NCBI RefSeq assembly: GCF_008831285.2
Contig: NC_045147.1
Span: 12,403,427 to 12,467,426 of the forward strand
Reading direction: 5' to 3'
Length of the DNA stretch: 64,000 nt
From: Nymphaea colorata
Taxonomy: Eukaryota > Streptophyta > Magnoliopsida > Nymphaeales > Nymphaeaceae
The notes under the pieces are model-generated. The model made no database searches, was not told the DNA's origin, and was given only the letters and a program-made list of their open reading frames with translations. This document shows positions 35,301 to 46,940 of this stretch, one piece after another. A program made the translations under genes and the position numbers. Position 1 is the stretch's first letter. Each line of letters starts with the position of its first letter.

Positions 35301-38300
35301 CCTGTGGGCTGTTCCAGTTGAGTTTAACAGCTTTTTCATAGTTCTCTGTAGCCTGCACAAGGTCAGATAAAGTACTTCCCATTAGTCATCCTTGATCCAA
35401 GAATCATAATCTAATGATAACACCAAATACTAATTAAGGTTAATATTAAAGATACCTGCTTCCACAACTCTTCTGCCTCTTTCGTTCGGCCTCGCATTTT
35501 TGCCCGGTCAGAAATAGCAATGGCCCAATTGTAAAACGCCTGACATCGAAAAAAGATTATCAATCTGAATGCCCCACAGTAATCAGAGCTTGAGTGCAAG
35601 GAAGTAAACATAATTATGGCTAAATATTAGATTTTTATAATTGAGAACTTGCTCGTAATCATTGCTTACAAAAATTGGCAAGGAGATTTTACATCATCGT
35701 TTCAAGTCAATGACATAAAAGTACAAAGAAAGAACCAGTTCAATTGGCAATTGAATACACTATCTACAACAGAATGATGATGTCAAGCTGAAAACAGGCT
35801 TGGCATGACTGTCAATTTCAAAACAAAGAAAGTCATATGTTCAAAAAATGAAGAAACAATAACAAAAGAAGATCCTTACAGTAATAGGTCCACCAATTAG
35901 TAGGTATGAGAGGATTAATGTCAGATCCCCTAGGATAAATAATTGATTTACCCATTCAAAGTAGTTCACACAAAGGACTTTCTTTGACAGAATATACAAT
36001 TTCTTGCGACGGAGCCTGCAAAGGAGTTGTAGATACTGTTGTATGTACGCTGGAAACCTCATGTGTAGACTTGTTGACGTAGTTCAACATATTGTTGTAC
36101 GTAGAACAGATTGTGAAAGTACCCGAGTAAGTTATTTTCGTGAGTCTCCGAAAGGTGAAGACGTCAAGAATTTTTATCCAAACGCTAATAGGTTGCATAT
36201 TAGTGAACCATGTAGATGATCAAAGGCAAAAATAAATGAACAAGAATGTCACATGTTATCTTCATCTGTTAAAGGATAAATATGGTAATGGATAAACATA
36301 CACATGGTGTATCAACCTAAGTTAAGAGGATTACTTCATCAAAGAAAACCACACATTCAGATGGAATCTCCCAAACTCATCAAGTAAAAAAATGTTAATG
36401 TGATTTAGTTCAAATCCAGAATGGCAAAACCTCAACTGGAGAAAAAGGGTTTGAGATTTCTGGTATGGTTACTGAAGCTTACATCATGCAGAGTAGGGCA
36501 AAGACGAGTAGCTTCATCATATTTCTTACAAGCCTCTTCAAGCAAAGCATCTTTGGAAGGTGAGCTTGAATCTGGCCCAACATTATCTGCACTTTCCTGC
36601 ATGACAAATTTCCAAATTAAAATTTTAACAAATGAGCACGACATAAAAAATGAGATCAATCATAAACCAAATCAGCACCAAATCATGAACTCAGGCTCCA
36701 CAAGATAGGAGTAATGCAATCAAAGTTTAATATGAAACTGATTACGGACCATTAAATCACATATTTTTTCTACATTAAATATTTAAGAATTAAAAAACAT
36801 GATATACTCAATATAAATGAGAAAAAAATAAAATCAAAATCATCAATAATAGGACAAAAAATTTGTTTAGATGTTTAATAGCAGTATTGCAAATATGTTC
36901 AATGGGGAACTCCAAAATATCACCTGGAGTACTAATGCCCAATTGTAAAGTGCATCATAGTCTTCTGGGTTCCTTTCTAATGCAGTAGCATACCTGAGAG
37001 AAACAATTAAAGAGCTCAATCAAGACCCACATGCAAGCCCACACATATGCATGTGCATAAAGAAATAAACTTACATGCATGTGCATATGCTGTGGACATG
37101 CATATACATACTCATACACACAAAAAAGAGGCCAGGAATGTGTAGAGAACCCTTAGTTCAACAGCTTGAGAAGTAGATTAATATGATAGCATGCTCAACG
37201 CTTAGACAAGAAGATAGCACGCTGAAAACAGGAACTGGATGAAAAGGTATATTTGCTTCCAAGCAGAACTGGTGCATCAGAAGCTATTCCTAGAACAGCT
37301 ATTGCCCATAAGCAAAAGAACATTGTGCAAAAAGCAAATGAGAAACCTGTTGAACCCATGCCAATCCAAAAGCAATTGTATATAAAGAACGTACCAAAAC
37401 ACGAAAGGATCAGAAGGAGAAATACCTTTTGGCAGCAAAAGAAAGAATACGCTGACGGGAACGTCCCTCCTCATCCACTCCAGATACACTATTGATCAAA
37501 TCCATGGCGACGTTGTTTTGACCAACATATTGCTGCTGTGAGCTTTCCTGGCTGATATTGTATAAGATAATAAGGACCTTTATGTTCTTTTTGTAGTGAA
37601 AGAATCATTGATGGATACAGGTTCAAATTGAATGAATCAGGAGACATAGTATCTAGCTGAAAAACTTCTGACAGAGGACACGAGTCTAATTTTTTAATTT
37701 CAACAGATAGAATGAGTTCAGCTTTTAATGCATAATAAGAAATATAAAATCTAGAGATCCATATTTTTGCTGAAAAGGACAAAAACTAACAAGAAGGTAG
37801 CACGTTTTAGTGAATGATCCCTGGAAAGGCTTTAGGCAAGGCCTAAGATTGTAAGTCAAATGTTACACCATCCTTAAGCAGAAATTTGTGTCCCATAGTA
37901 GATCCATTTCATAAAAAATGGTCAGTTCCGTGATCCATACTCTGTATCTAATCAAGTAAAAGAAGAAAAACATAAATAGAAGAGTTGGCCTGAAGCCTAC
38001 TGGCAATCAACTACCTCAAGATGGCAGCTTCGTTGAATATCTAGTGACCTAAATGAAGAAGAATTGCACAATACGCTTATTTCAAAATCGAGTACTATAC
38101 CCTTCTGGCTTGCAGATAGTGATAGTCTGATACGCATAGGAAGAAGTACATGGAACTGGTTCAGCGTTTACAGAGAAAAATCTCTCCATCCACAACAAAA
38201 AATGAAAAGCAACAAGAAGAGGATAAATAATTCCACGATTGAAACAGGACGTTTAGACGAAATGCACGCAAGGCATCAAATCAGCATGACAGCGTCGACT

Positions 38301-38815
38301 TTGCTACAAATCCTCCACAAGTTCAATAAGCACTGACCACATAAAATGTGGTGAACAAGAAAAATAAAATAACTCTGACCACATAAACTGTGATGAACCA
38401 GAGAAATAAAATACCTAGCTGACGGACTCTCCTTCTGCGGAGTTACATCCGGAGACGCTTCATTCCTGACAAACTCTCCATCATAAGACCTCGTCTCTTG
38501 CTTTCTCTCCCCTTTCCTCTCCTTTAGTTCGTCAAGTAACTCCCTCATCGTGAATGTTCGCCCGCCTTCCTTCAGCGGCGGCTCAGATTGCGCACCTTCC
38601 TCCTGGCCGTCTCCCTCGGCCTCAATTTCAGACTTCGCACCGCCTTCCCCTGGATCTGCAGTCTCTTCTACAATCTCAGAAACGGGCTGACCTCCAGTCC
38701 GTAAATCCGATCTGTGGACTGCATTTTCAACGATCTCGGTTTCTGGCTGATCCGACCGCAAATCTGGCTCATTAATGCTCTTATTGGGCTCGGATTCGTC
38801 AGCATCTCCAGACAT
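29433..38815 (-). CDS. HLB1: HLB1-like TPR protein, 14 exons, 529 aa
   Basis: Exons in coding order: 38815-38415, 37551-37426, 36993-36924, 36596-36483, 35539-35456, 35352-35302, 34277-34248, 34036-33974, 33882-33817, 33676-33548, 32949-32914, 31463-31344, 30456-30268, 29543-29433 (stop TGA). All junctions keep frame with GT-AG ends. Residues 1-135 are acidic and low-complexity, with [11 protein letters not shown] at 87-97. Residues about 175-390 form TPR-type helices: [53 protein letters not shown]. The C-terminus (about 450-529) holds [21 protein letters not shown] and ends L-A-G-V-I-T-G. This matches my memory of Arabidopsis HLB1 (HYPERSENSITIVE TO LATRUNCULIN B 1), a plant-specific protein of the trans-Golgi/early endosome that links membrane traffic to actin. 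Introns are long and AT-rich. No disabling change seen. Confidence 0.88.
29679..29709 (+). other. G-quadruplex-type G tract in intron 13 of the HLB1-like gene
   Basis: Four G runs of 6, 11, 4 and 7 bases separated by single C, C and A. They follow a short (GT)n run, on the strand that is template for the gene. The RNA therefore carries a C-rich tract about 135-165 bases before the exon 14 acceptor. Confidence 0.8.
32361..32391. repeat. (TA)n microsatellite in intron 11 of the HLB1-like gene
   Basis: AT/TA run in the large intron between 31463 and 32914, followed by short ATTCATTT-type repeats. Confidence 0.9.
34248..34277 (-). other. 30-bp exon 7 of the HLB1-like gene
   Basis: Ten codons ([10 protein letters not shown]) completing one TPR helix, bounded by TTAG at the acceptor and GTAATT at the donor. 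It is in phase 0 on both sides, so skipping it would keep frame but remove a helix. Confidence 0.85.
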
Positions 38816-39110
38816 CTCGAAGAATTAGGGCAAGAATCAACACGAGCCCCGAGGATCCAGTCGGCAGAGTGGGTCCAGGAGGCCAACCTCCTTCCTTTTT
38901 TGCAGTAGATCGCTGAATCACCTGATTTGCTGAAGCGGATCGCCGGAACTTTATTGCTTTGGAGATGATTGCCGGAATCCTAGACAGAAAATGCGATTCG
39001 CAACCCTCCCGGTCACTTGCCGGATTGCGCACGAACCAAGCGCGGGAGCCGGCGGGGATGGGGGCGTTCTCCCAGTTGGACTTCAGTCTATTAGCCCATA
39101 CTACGAAAAT
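38816..39110 (-). promoter_or_regulatory. Upstream region and probable 5' UTR of the HLB1-like gene
   Basis: GC-richer sequence directly upstream of the start codon, ending near 39110 where AT-rich spacer begins. No TATA box stands out. A weak open frame here on the plus strand has no support. Confidence 0.4.
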
Positions 39111-39719
39111 ACCCATTTTTTAGAAACAAACTACCACTTCAACCGTAAGGATTCAAAATCTCGTATGGGTACCCCCTGGAATTCGGTCGGTAGGAAAAGA
39201 CTCCCCTCATTGTGCATAATTCCAGAAAACCGCCTTCAATGTTTCTCATTTAAATGTTAATACAGTTTTTGGACTAAGAAGATTGAGGAAGGCCAAATAA
39301 ATTGAGTTTAGATGGGCATTGAGCTGGGCATAGGTTGTCGGATACTTGAGTCTGCCGTATGCTGGTTATTTAATCTTTGAACCAAAACTCGTCAGGTCAG
39401 GTTGGTCAGAGTCGAGTATTAGGGGTCCGATTAAGCTTTATATATATATAATATACTCCTTGGGTAAAGTTGGTCAGAATCAAGTATTATATATATATAC
39501 ACACACACGAGTGAATGGTGATTCTTGTTATTCAAATTCACTCAGTCATCTAATCAGAGTTGTTTATCTGTTGTACATAGATGAAGAAAAGTGTCAAGAA
39601 AAAAAAGTAGAAACTAATACTAGATGACAAAAATGTTCATCACTTTTCTTTTATTTTTCTCTTAATCGTTTATCATTTGTCATGATAGATTAAACAGTTG
39701 AGTAACTCTAAAAAAACCA

Positions 39720-39722
<3 letters not shown>

Positions 39723-39768
<46 letters not shown>
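39723..39768. repeat. (TA)n microsatellite
   Basis: Uninterrupted TA run of about 45 bases. Confidence 0.95.
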
Positions 39769-39769
<1 letters not shown>

Positions 39770-42031
39770 AGGGGATCGAAGGTTGAGACTTGATAGTACA
39801 CCTTACTCAAGGGTGAAAGTGGTTTGGACTTGTTTATTGGAGGATTTTGTAAATTTTATAATTCGGATCTGATTTCTTATGCATTTGGTGTACCAGATCC
39901 GATATGTTTCTAAATTTTGGTTTTCCAAACGAGACCCATCTCAGATCTCCAAATTGAATCTCGGGCCCACAAGAATCTGGCATAGGTACATAGGAAATTC
40001 CATACGGGATCAAAGGCTCAACATTTACGGGATTTCAGATATGGACTTGCTTGAGAACTGAGCATGCGTGGGTGAGATCCGAATAGTTCCATCCGTACTT
40101 AGATTGACGCTAGAACGAATGCACTTACAAGTCCGGTTATCCAGTGCAGACGCATTGGTTGATTTTATTTGTAGCGCTCAAGCTTGGAATAGAGCTGATC
40201 ACGAGATATAGTTGGTTCCAGATCTGGATCCTAACATTGTGCCACTAGAGGTACGATGAAATTAAATGTCTATAAATGTTGTTTATATTCGAAAAAAACT
40301 TTGACCTCTAAATCTATCTATGTCCAACAAATGCCTGATCAAATTCATACTGGGATCCAAAAAAAGATGAAGCAATCCTGAAGGTGGATCGAGTTGAAGC
40401 TGTGTTATGCTAATTGATCCAAAATCGATTTCACAGTGCACGCATGAGATCTAAGTTCCATTCAACAAACGAAATAAAAGTAAAAAAAAAAAAAGGTTTA
40501 TTTTATCATTTAAAAATTAAAAAAATGCGCTTAATATTTGAGTAAATAACAAATCAAGCTCAACTTTTAAAAGTTAATACATTAACTCAATTTCTGACAG
40601 AAATTTTCAAAGAAGTGCCTTAACAGAAAGCATTGTTTTTTTCATATAAATTTATAAAAGTACTTCTTATAGAACTAGCACTCCTTCCTTAGCACTTGAA
40701 GTATTCGTCCTGAACATAGGTATTTGAGTATTTGTATATAAAAAAAAATAATTGTGTTTTATAAGCTGCTCCTTAAGAAATTTTGATGTGATGTTATGAG
40801 GGAACATATTCAGGCTCGTATCACTTTGTTTTTCCCTTGATCAATGTACATTAGTAACGCAGGGACATGAAGAATTTTATGTTTATGTTAAATGATATCA
40901 TTCATAGTAATTTGGGTGAGGGAGGTTATTCTACCGTCCAAACAAGAGCCGAAGCTCCCCCACTTCTTTTTGTTTATAGGGTTCAGAACTGCATCGGTAC
41001 CAAAAACTGAATTGCGGAATTAAAGGTATATATGGTATTGTTCTAAAAGGAATATTAAATCTCATATATAATCTTATAGATGAAATACAACTTCTAATAA
41101 TCCACCGTTTGGTCAATGTTGCTCTACTTGATCTTTCTTTCACAATTGCATATTTTTCTAGCTAATTAAACATCTTTCTCAAGGTGCATAAATCAAATAA
41201 AGTCATTTCTTCCTCTACATTGTCTTTGTCATTTGAATCTTTGATGCAATATCATTTCATTATTAGATAGTAACAGGTTAAAAGACACTGTCATGCATGA
41301 CTGCTGCTTAATCGGAAGATTCACAGCAACTGCTAGCTTTTGGCATTAGCGAGAACAGCTAGAAGCCATAATCAGTGATTCTGAGCATCAAAAAAATGAA
41401 AGGGAAGATGAAGATGCTCATCTACAAAGTAGCTAGTTTACATTAACCGGTTAAGTGATTGTGATCGGGAGTTGCTTTCCTGTCTTAGATATTCATTTTT
41501 TTTTCTCAACTCAAACATTTTTTGATGTGAATAAGTTTGGCTTTGGCCATTTTCAAATTGGACGTTGGCACATGCTTAACAGGACATGTGGATTTGTTCT
41601 CTAGCTTGAATCACCTTGCTTTATTATTATACCTTACAGGCCAATTGATCAGATGGCACAAAAAATGCTGAAGCCCATTGTAGTAGAGACACTTATAGCT
41701 GGATTTTGATAAACACTATTGATAGCTTTGTTGGGACAGTTGAAGCAACTTAAGTAAATCCCTTTTATTCACGGCACTAGGATTGATTTCCATTGCATGG
41801 AGAGGAAGAGACTACTCGGTATATTTTGCAATGAAACTTCAACAAACAATGAGGAGGACATTTGGGGTAGTTTGGCATTGGCAGCAGAAACACTTTGTAA
41901 GTATTGTATGAATTAGCTCCAAAGGTTGGGACACGTTCATAGAACAATACTTTTAATGTCCTCTAAACTTGCATCAATCTTTAAGGCAGCTTCAGACATC
42001 CGCAAAGTCTCTACTTCCAAATGATTCCTAA

Positions 42032-42188
42032 GGGTTCCTTTGGTAAAAAAGAACAATAAGTAATTGTTTCATAAATATACTACAGAATAGCCTCATAGAA
42101 TACCTTGCAAAGTGTTTTATGAATCTTCATCGACTTTTGAGATAGATTCATGAAACAGTTATAAACTGTTTTATTTACCAAATAAGCC
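42032..42188. mobile_element. MITE with imperfect inverted ends
   Basis: The left end begins GGGTTCCTTTGGTAAAA and reaches ATTGTTTCATAAAT. The right end in reverse complement begins GGCTTATTTGGTAAATA and reaches CTGTTTCATGAAT. Length about 157 bp, no coding capacity. The inner TGTTTCAT words recall the MITE at 20317-20477, so the two may be distantly related. Confidence 0.6.
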
Positions 42189-43277
42189 AAGGAACAGTAT
42201 GTCACTGTTGCATATATTTTCAAATGGCCAAAAGTCTTTGGTTTTTATGAGCCGAGGGGCCTAAGATTTGAAGGAGGCATTCTTTAGTTGAGAATAAGCT
42301 ATTCATTGCATTTTCTTATTTACTCTATTTCTTTTATATTTTTTCAGCATTGTATCAGAGCAAGAAAAGAAGATCAAAACCCAAAGCTTGCCTGCAAATG
42401 ACCAAAGAGATTGCTGCATTCTTCATCAAAGCAAGGACTTGATCTTGTTGAAGAAAAACTTTATGAAACAAATTTGGGTTTGCCGAATCACCGCCAAAGA
42501 GATGAAATGATCAGCTTTTACAAAGTTCTGCAGCAAACTTAGACTTTTAGATTCATCGTTCGGTTTGAGGAAGAATGTTAATGATGACCTTCCATGGTGA
42601 AAACCATGCATGTTTAATGAAAATAAACTTTTCATTGCACTTTCTTGTTTACTCTGTTTCTTTTATATTTTTTCAACACAGTAACAGTGCGCCGCTACCG
42701 CACATCTAGTGTTAAACGGAAAGGTTTAATCACTTTACAGAGTTTCCAACGGACAAAGAAATTTTGGCAGGCTCTGTTCATTCTCATCCTCTTCCCTTGA
42801 CCAGTGCCACCATTCCGAGCAATAATGATCTACTGCCAGTCAAAAGGCTGAGTCATTCTGCAAACTGATTCAAACAATCTGTTGTATCGGATCTTGATGA
42901 ATTGGTATACTTCTAATTCAGGACTAAAATGATTTAAACTAACCTTGAATAACTAACAAAGTTTTTCTCTTCAAATAAGATTAAGATTGGGCTGCCCTGT
43001 TTTTTTGGTTTGTGTATCAGCCGAATTCCTTTTGTGGAAGCAAAAATCAGCATCTGTCAGCCCCTTGTTTTGATAAACTTATGTCAAAAATCATTCTTGC
43101 CTTTAATATGAAGTAAAATGGAAGTATTTTAACATGTCAGTACTGATCTGATGCCATACATTGAATTCATGCAGATGCCGAATCTTTTTGCGAAAGGACT
43201 CTCCCTAATGCGAGATTAATCAATATCTGTACTACCTAATACAATGGATATGCACCGAATGTTGATAATAACACTGA

Positions 43278-45942
43278 TCATGCAAATGTATGAAAGAACG
43301 CGACAATACTGCCATTGTGTGTACCTGCCGTAGGCACGTAGTCATTGTCACCACACCCTAATATCTTCCAGTACGTTGACAGCTTCTGCCATTCAGTACT
43401 GGGGCATATGGCAAATAAGTATCCCCAGCACTGCGCATAGGACTCACGTAAATAATTGGAAAAATAAAAGAAAGAAGAGTCTGAGTTCACTTTGTTCCTT
43501 TCTGATGGTGTGGCCGCCTTCCATACCCATTGAGCAGTGCACATGTTCAAAGTAAGAATTTAAAGAGAATGATATCGCTTTCCCTGCAAAAATGCAAAAT
43601 TTGTTTGGTGCTACTGATTAAAAGGAAAGAAAAAAATATTTTGTTTTGAATCTTGATTTTGCCAACTGATGAAGTAAATAGTACTGAATTTTTTTTGGTG
43701 GTTTTCTTTCAAGCTGCTATAGAGAGGAAGGTTGTGAATTTGGGCCATAGCCGGTAACAGTGAGTAGCTGACAGGAGGGAAGAAAGAGCTATTAGATGGA
43801 AAGATGACAGAACTATTAGATGAAGGATGAACATAGCCATAGCCTGGTTTTCTTGTTTGTTTTTAGTTATCATTAATTGCCCTCACAAATGAGCCAAAAG
43901 GTCGAACAATGGTTTTCCTATTAATAGCTGGAGTGCTTAAATATAAAAACTTCAAATAGACGAAGGCAACCCATATTTGATTATGACATTAGACATGCAT
44001 CTGGGATATTGAATTCTTCAACTTAACAGTCTGTAATCCGAATTCTTAGCTGGGTAGCTGGAGTTTGTTAGTTTCCTTGTGGAGGGTTCAGCAATAACAG
44101 TTTAATTTGACATCATCATTAGAAGCTGTGGTTTATGAGTTTACATCTCGAATTTGAGGATATGTGGCAGGTGCGGCTCACTGAAATATGAATCTTTCTG
44201 TAAAAGCATGGATCATGTAGAAATACTGTTTACTCATGCAAAGAGATGTGAAAAAGAGAGACATGCCATGATCTCAAAAACGGTCACACTCCAACACACG
44301 CAGAGGAAAAAGCAGAACTTGAATTACTTTTCTTGCATGCCCCTTTTCTCAAGGAGAATTCAGGTTCAAGATTTTCTTTTGCACTAGTCCAGAAAATGTT
44401 AAAACTGTATGAAGCAAAATTTTCTAGCATGACAATTATATCATGCCATCTCTAGTCACTTTTCCTGTAAACAAGAAATACAGATAATCCGGACCATTTC
44501 TTACACTAAACTCTTGATCTTACAAGGCACAAGAAAGAATAAAGGCAAAACAGAGAGAAATAGAAGAGTGTGGCCGGGCATTTTGGTACTTTTGGTTGCC
44601 AACATACTTCTTAGGATGCTTCCCAGCTTGTTGAATAGCTGCTCAACGCTAGGGGAATGGGGACTGTGACGTTATGCGCTAGGCATTTTCCTATCTTTTG
44701 GCCTTGCCTGAGAAAGGACCTCACCCTTAGCCACACCACAGAGCACGTGGATGCTTCCATGTTCTCTGGTCATGCGTTCAGGCCTCCTCCTTTCCAGTTT
44801 CATGTGACCATCCCATCTTGATTCCATGGTCATTGTATCTGCTCAGTTTTTCGACAGATGATCTGCAGACTACAATGTTGTGGCTCAGGATGAAGAGGTC
44901 AAAGTTCATGATAAGGATTACGGACGTCACTAGGAAATCAAAAATCCAGATTATCCTGTGCAGCTTTTGCATTTGTGTTTTATTTTGTTTTATCCTCTTT
45001 TACGATGAGGAACTATGACCAAGAAGCTAATGCCTCCTCCCTTGACCAGTAATGGAACCCTGTCCCGCCTTATGCGAATCAGCAGCATAATTAAACTGCA
45101 GATATAGTGAATTCTTCTCTGCCATTACCTGACTTACCTGCCTTTACCAAAGTAAAAATTCTGTAAGGAAGTACTTGACATGTTCTCTCCTCCGTGAAGC
45201 TGGGAGAAGAAGCAGTTGCAGAGAGGAATCGTAAAGCTCCCACCAATACGAATCACTCTGTGCGTGCCCGTACGGAAACACACATCAAACTGCTCTGTAA
45301 CCTGTTTAAGATCAAGAGGATGATATAGTTCACAGAACATCAAGTTTATTGATAATATTCTGAAATCTACGCAAATGCAAACATAAGCATACCACACGCA
45401 CCCACCTCCCTAGAGAGCCAACATCAAACCTTCTGGTGATTAGGAACAGCAGCTAATTAACCAGGTTAAAACTTAGCAGACGTGGGCTACTTGACAAGTA
45501 ATAGTGCTAGAATGCAAGCCAAATTCTGCGACCTCCATCTTCAGTCTTATACCCATACCATTCAACATTAATCCGGTTGCCATTTTCTTGTGTTGTTTCG
45601 AAATGGGCAATAAAGAAGTGATCCATATATATGGTCTTTTTTTTGACAGTATAGTATAGAACTACGGATGGGTAGATCGAGGTTAATAATAGTAAGATGC
45701 TGTTGCTTTAGATACCCAATATTAGTTTTTCTGACCAGGTATAATTGATCATTTGACATGGGTAATTCAAAAACAAACTTAGCCAGAACCAGATATATAG
45801 TAGGCAGCTTCTTCTCCATAAAAGCTAGCTCTTGAGGCCCCCACTGCCCATCAGAGAGTGCACCAGCTTGAATCTGATAATAGGGATGCCAGCCATGGAT
45901 TTTGAATGCAGGCTGTCCTAGATATGTCACATAGCAGTCCAT
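43278..45942 (-). pseudogene. Unrecognised exon-like stretches, possible gene relic
   Basis: Three minus-strand stretches look more protein-like than the rest of the spacer: 45942-45810 (including P-A-F-K-I-H-G-W-H-P-Y-Y), 45300-45180 (preceded by an acceptor-like AAACAG, including E-Q-F-D-V-C-F-R-T-G), and 43435-43325 (bounded by GCGCAG and GGCAG/GTACAC, including W-Q-K-L-S-T-Y-W-K-I-L-G). I do not recognise a family and could not build a continuous gene. They may be exons of a decayed gene or chance frames. Confidence 0.18.
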
Positions 45943-46934
45943 TAATGCCGTTCAACGCTGAAAAGTTGGGACGCTTGTCAGCAAGTCTGAGGAACGTCTT
46001 TGACCAAATACTTTGCTCAGAAGGTTGCATGTTTCGGACATTTGGGGCCTAAATTTCTTCGGTAAGATGTAAGTTCATTTTCGAATGTGCCAACCAAGTT
46101 GGCGCAACTTAAGTTCGCCAATTTTGCATGAATTCATCGATGAAACTTCGCTTGTCTCTCTTTTCATGGTCGACAACTCTTCTAGTTTCTGCCTCTTCTT
46201 CTCTCTATGTATAAAACTTTTCCTTGCCATAATGGTTTAGTTCCTATTATTAGTCCAACTTGTTATATGTTTCTAGCTCCAATCTCATTTATCTAAACAA
46301 GCCATACTTAAATACACCCTAGCCATGGCCAAGAGCTTAGCTAGTACTGCAATTTGTATTCAGCAGGATGGCAGCCTCAATGTCTTAAATATCGGTCTCC
46401 ATCTTGTACTGCTAAACCTCAGCCACAATAAAATTATAAGTGAAAATAGAAGTTATTCTCATTATTTTATTGATATACTATACATGCCTTTTCGGTCTCC
46501 TTATCATTTTGTTTTCCTTGGGCAAACGGTGGTGCTGCTTAACCCATTACTGCACTAGCTTACAAACAGAATGCATCTTTTTGAATGGAGCTTGATTAGG
46601 GAAGCCTTTATATTATATATTGGCTCATATGTGATGCTAGATTTGACAAATAGCCAGATGGGGGTGAGTGTGCCATACATACACTTCTAACCAAGAGTGA
46701 GTTGGACTCAGAGGTGGGTCCAAAATATTTCCATTATGGAGACCGACAGTACACATGTCTTCAGAAAACTACAAACCTGCGATCCAGAAGACTACAAGCC
46801 TGTATCTTATATCAACATCACCTTCCTTATAGCGCCTCACCTACGTTCAGTTCCTCATCTCTTGAGATCTACGACTCTCTCCAATCCCCCTCAGTCTAAT
46901 TGACTCGACCAAGGAGCTTTCCTTCCCAGGAAAA

Positions 46935-46940
46935 ATGAAG
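46935..46940 (+). other. Six-base first coding exon (ATGAAG) of the TAC1-type gene
   Basis: ATGAAG is followed by GTGATG, a usable donor, and the acceptor GGCAAG ends at 47206. The junction is in phase 0, and the resulting N-terminus M-K-I-F-G-W-M-H-R fits the IGT family. Confidence 0.75.

Larger units (their letters stand above)
39111..46934. other. Spacer, no confident gene
   Basis: About 7.8 kb. It includes (TA)n at 39723-39768, a MITE at 42032-42188, and two near-identical 60-bp words (AACTTTTCATTGCATTTTC-like) around 42290-42350 and 42620-42680. Three short minus-strand exon-like stretches near 43278-43550, 45134-45397 and 45568-45942 are described separately. The last few hundred bases are promoter and 5' UTR of the TAC1-type gene. 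Confidence 0.4.

Noticed and set aside
38991-39260. 89-residue plus-strand frame upstream of the HLB1-like gene
   Set aside because: No homology features; lies in the promoter or 5' UTR of the minus-strand gene.
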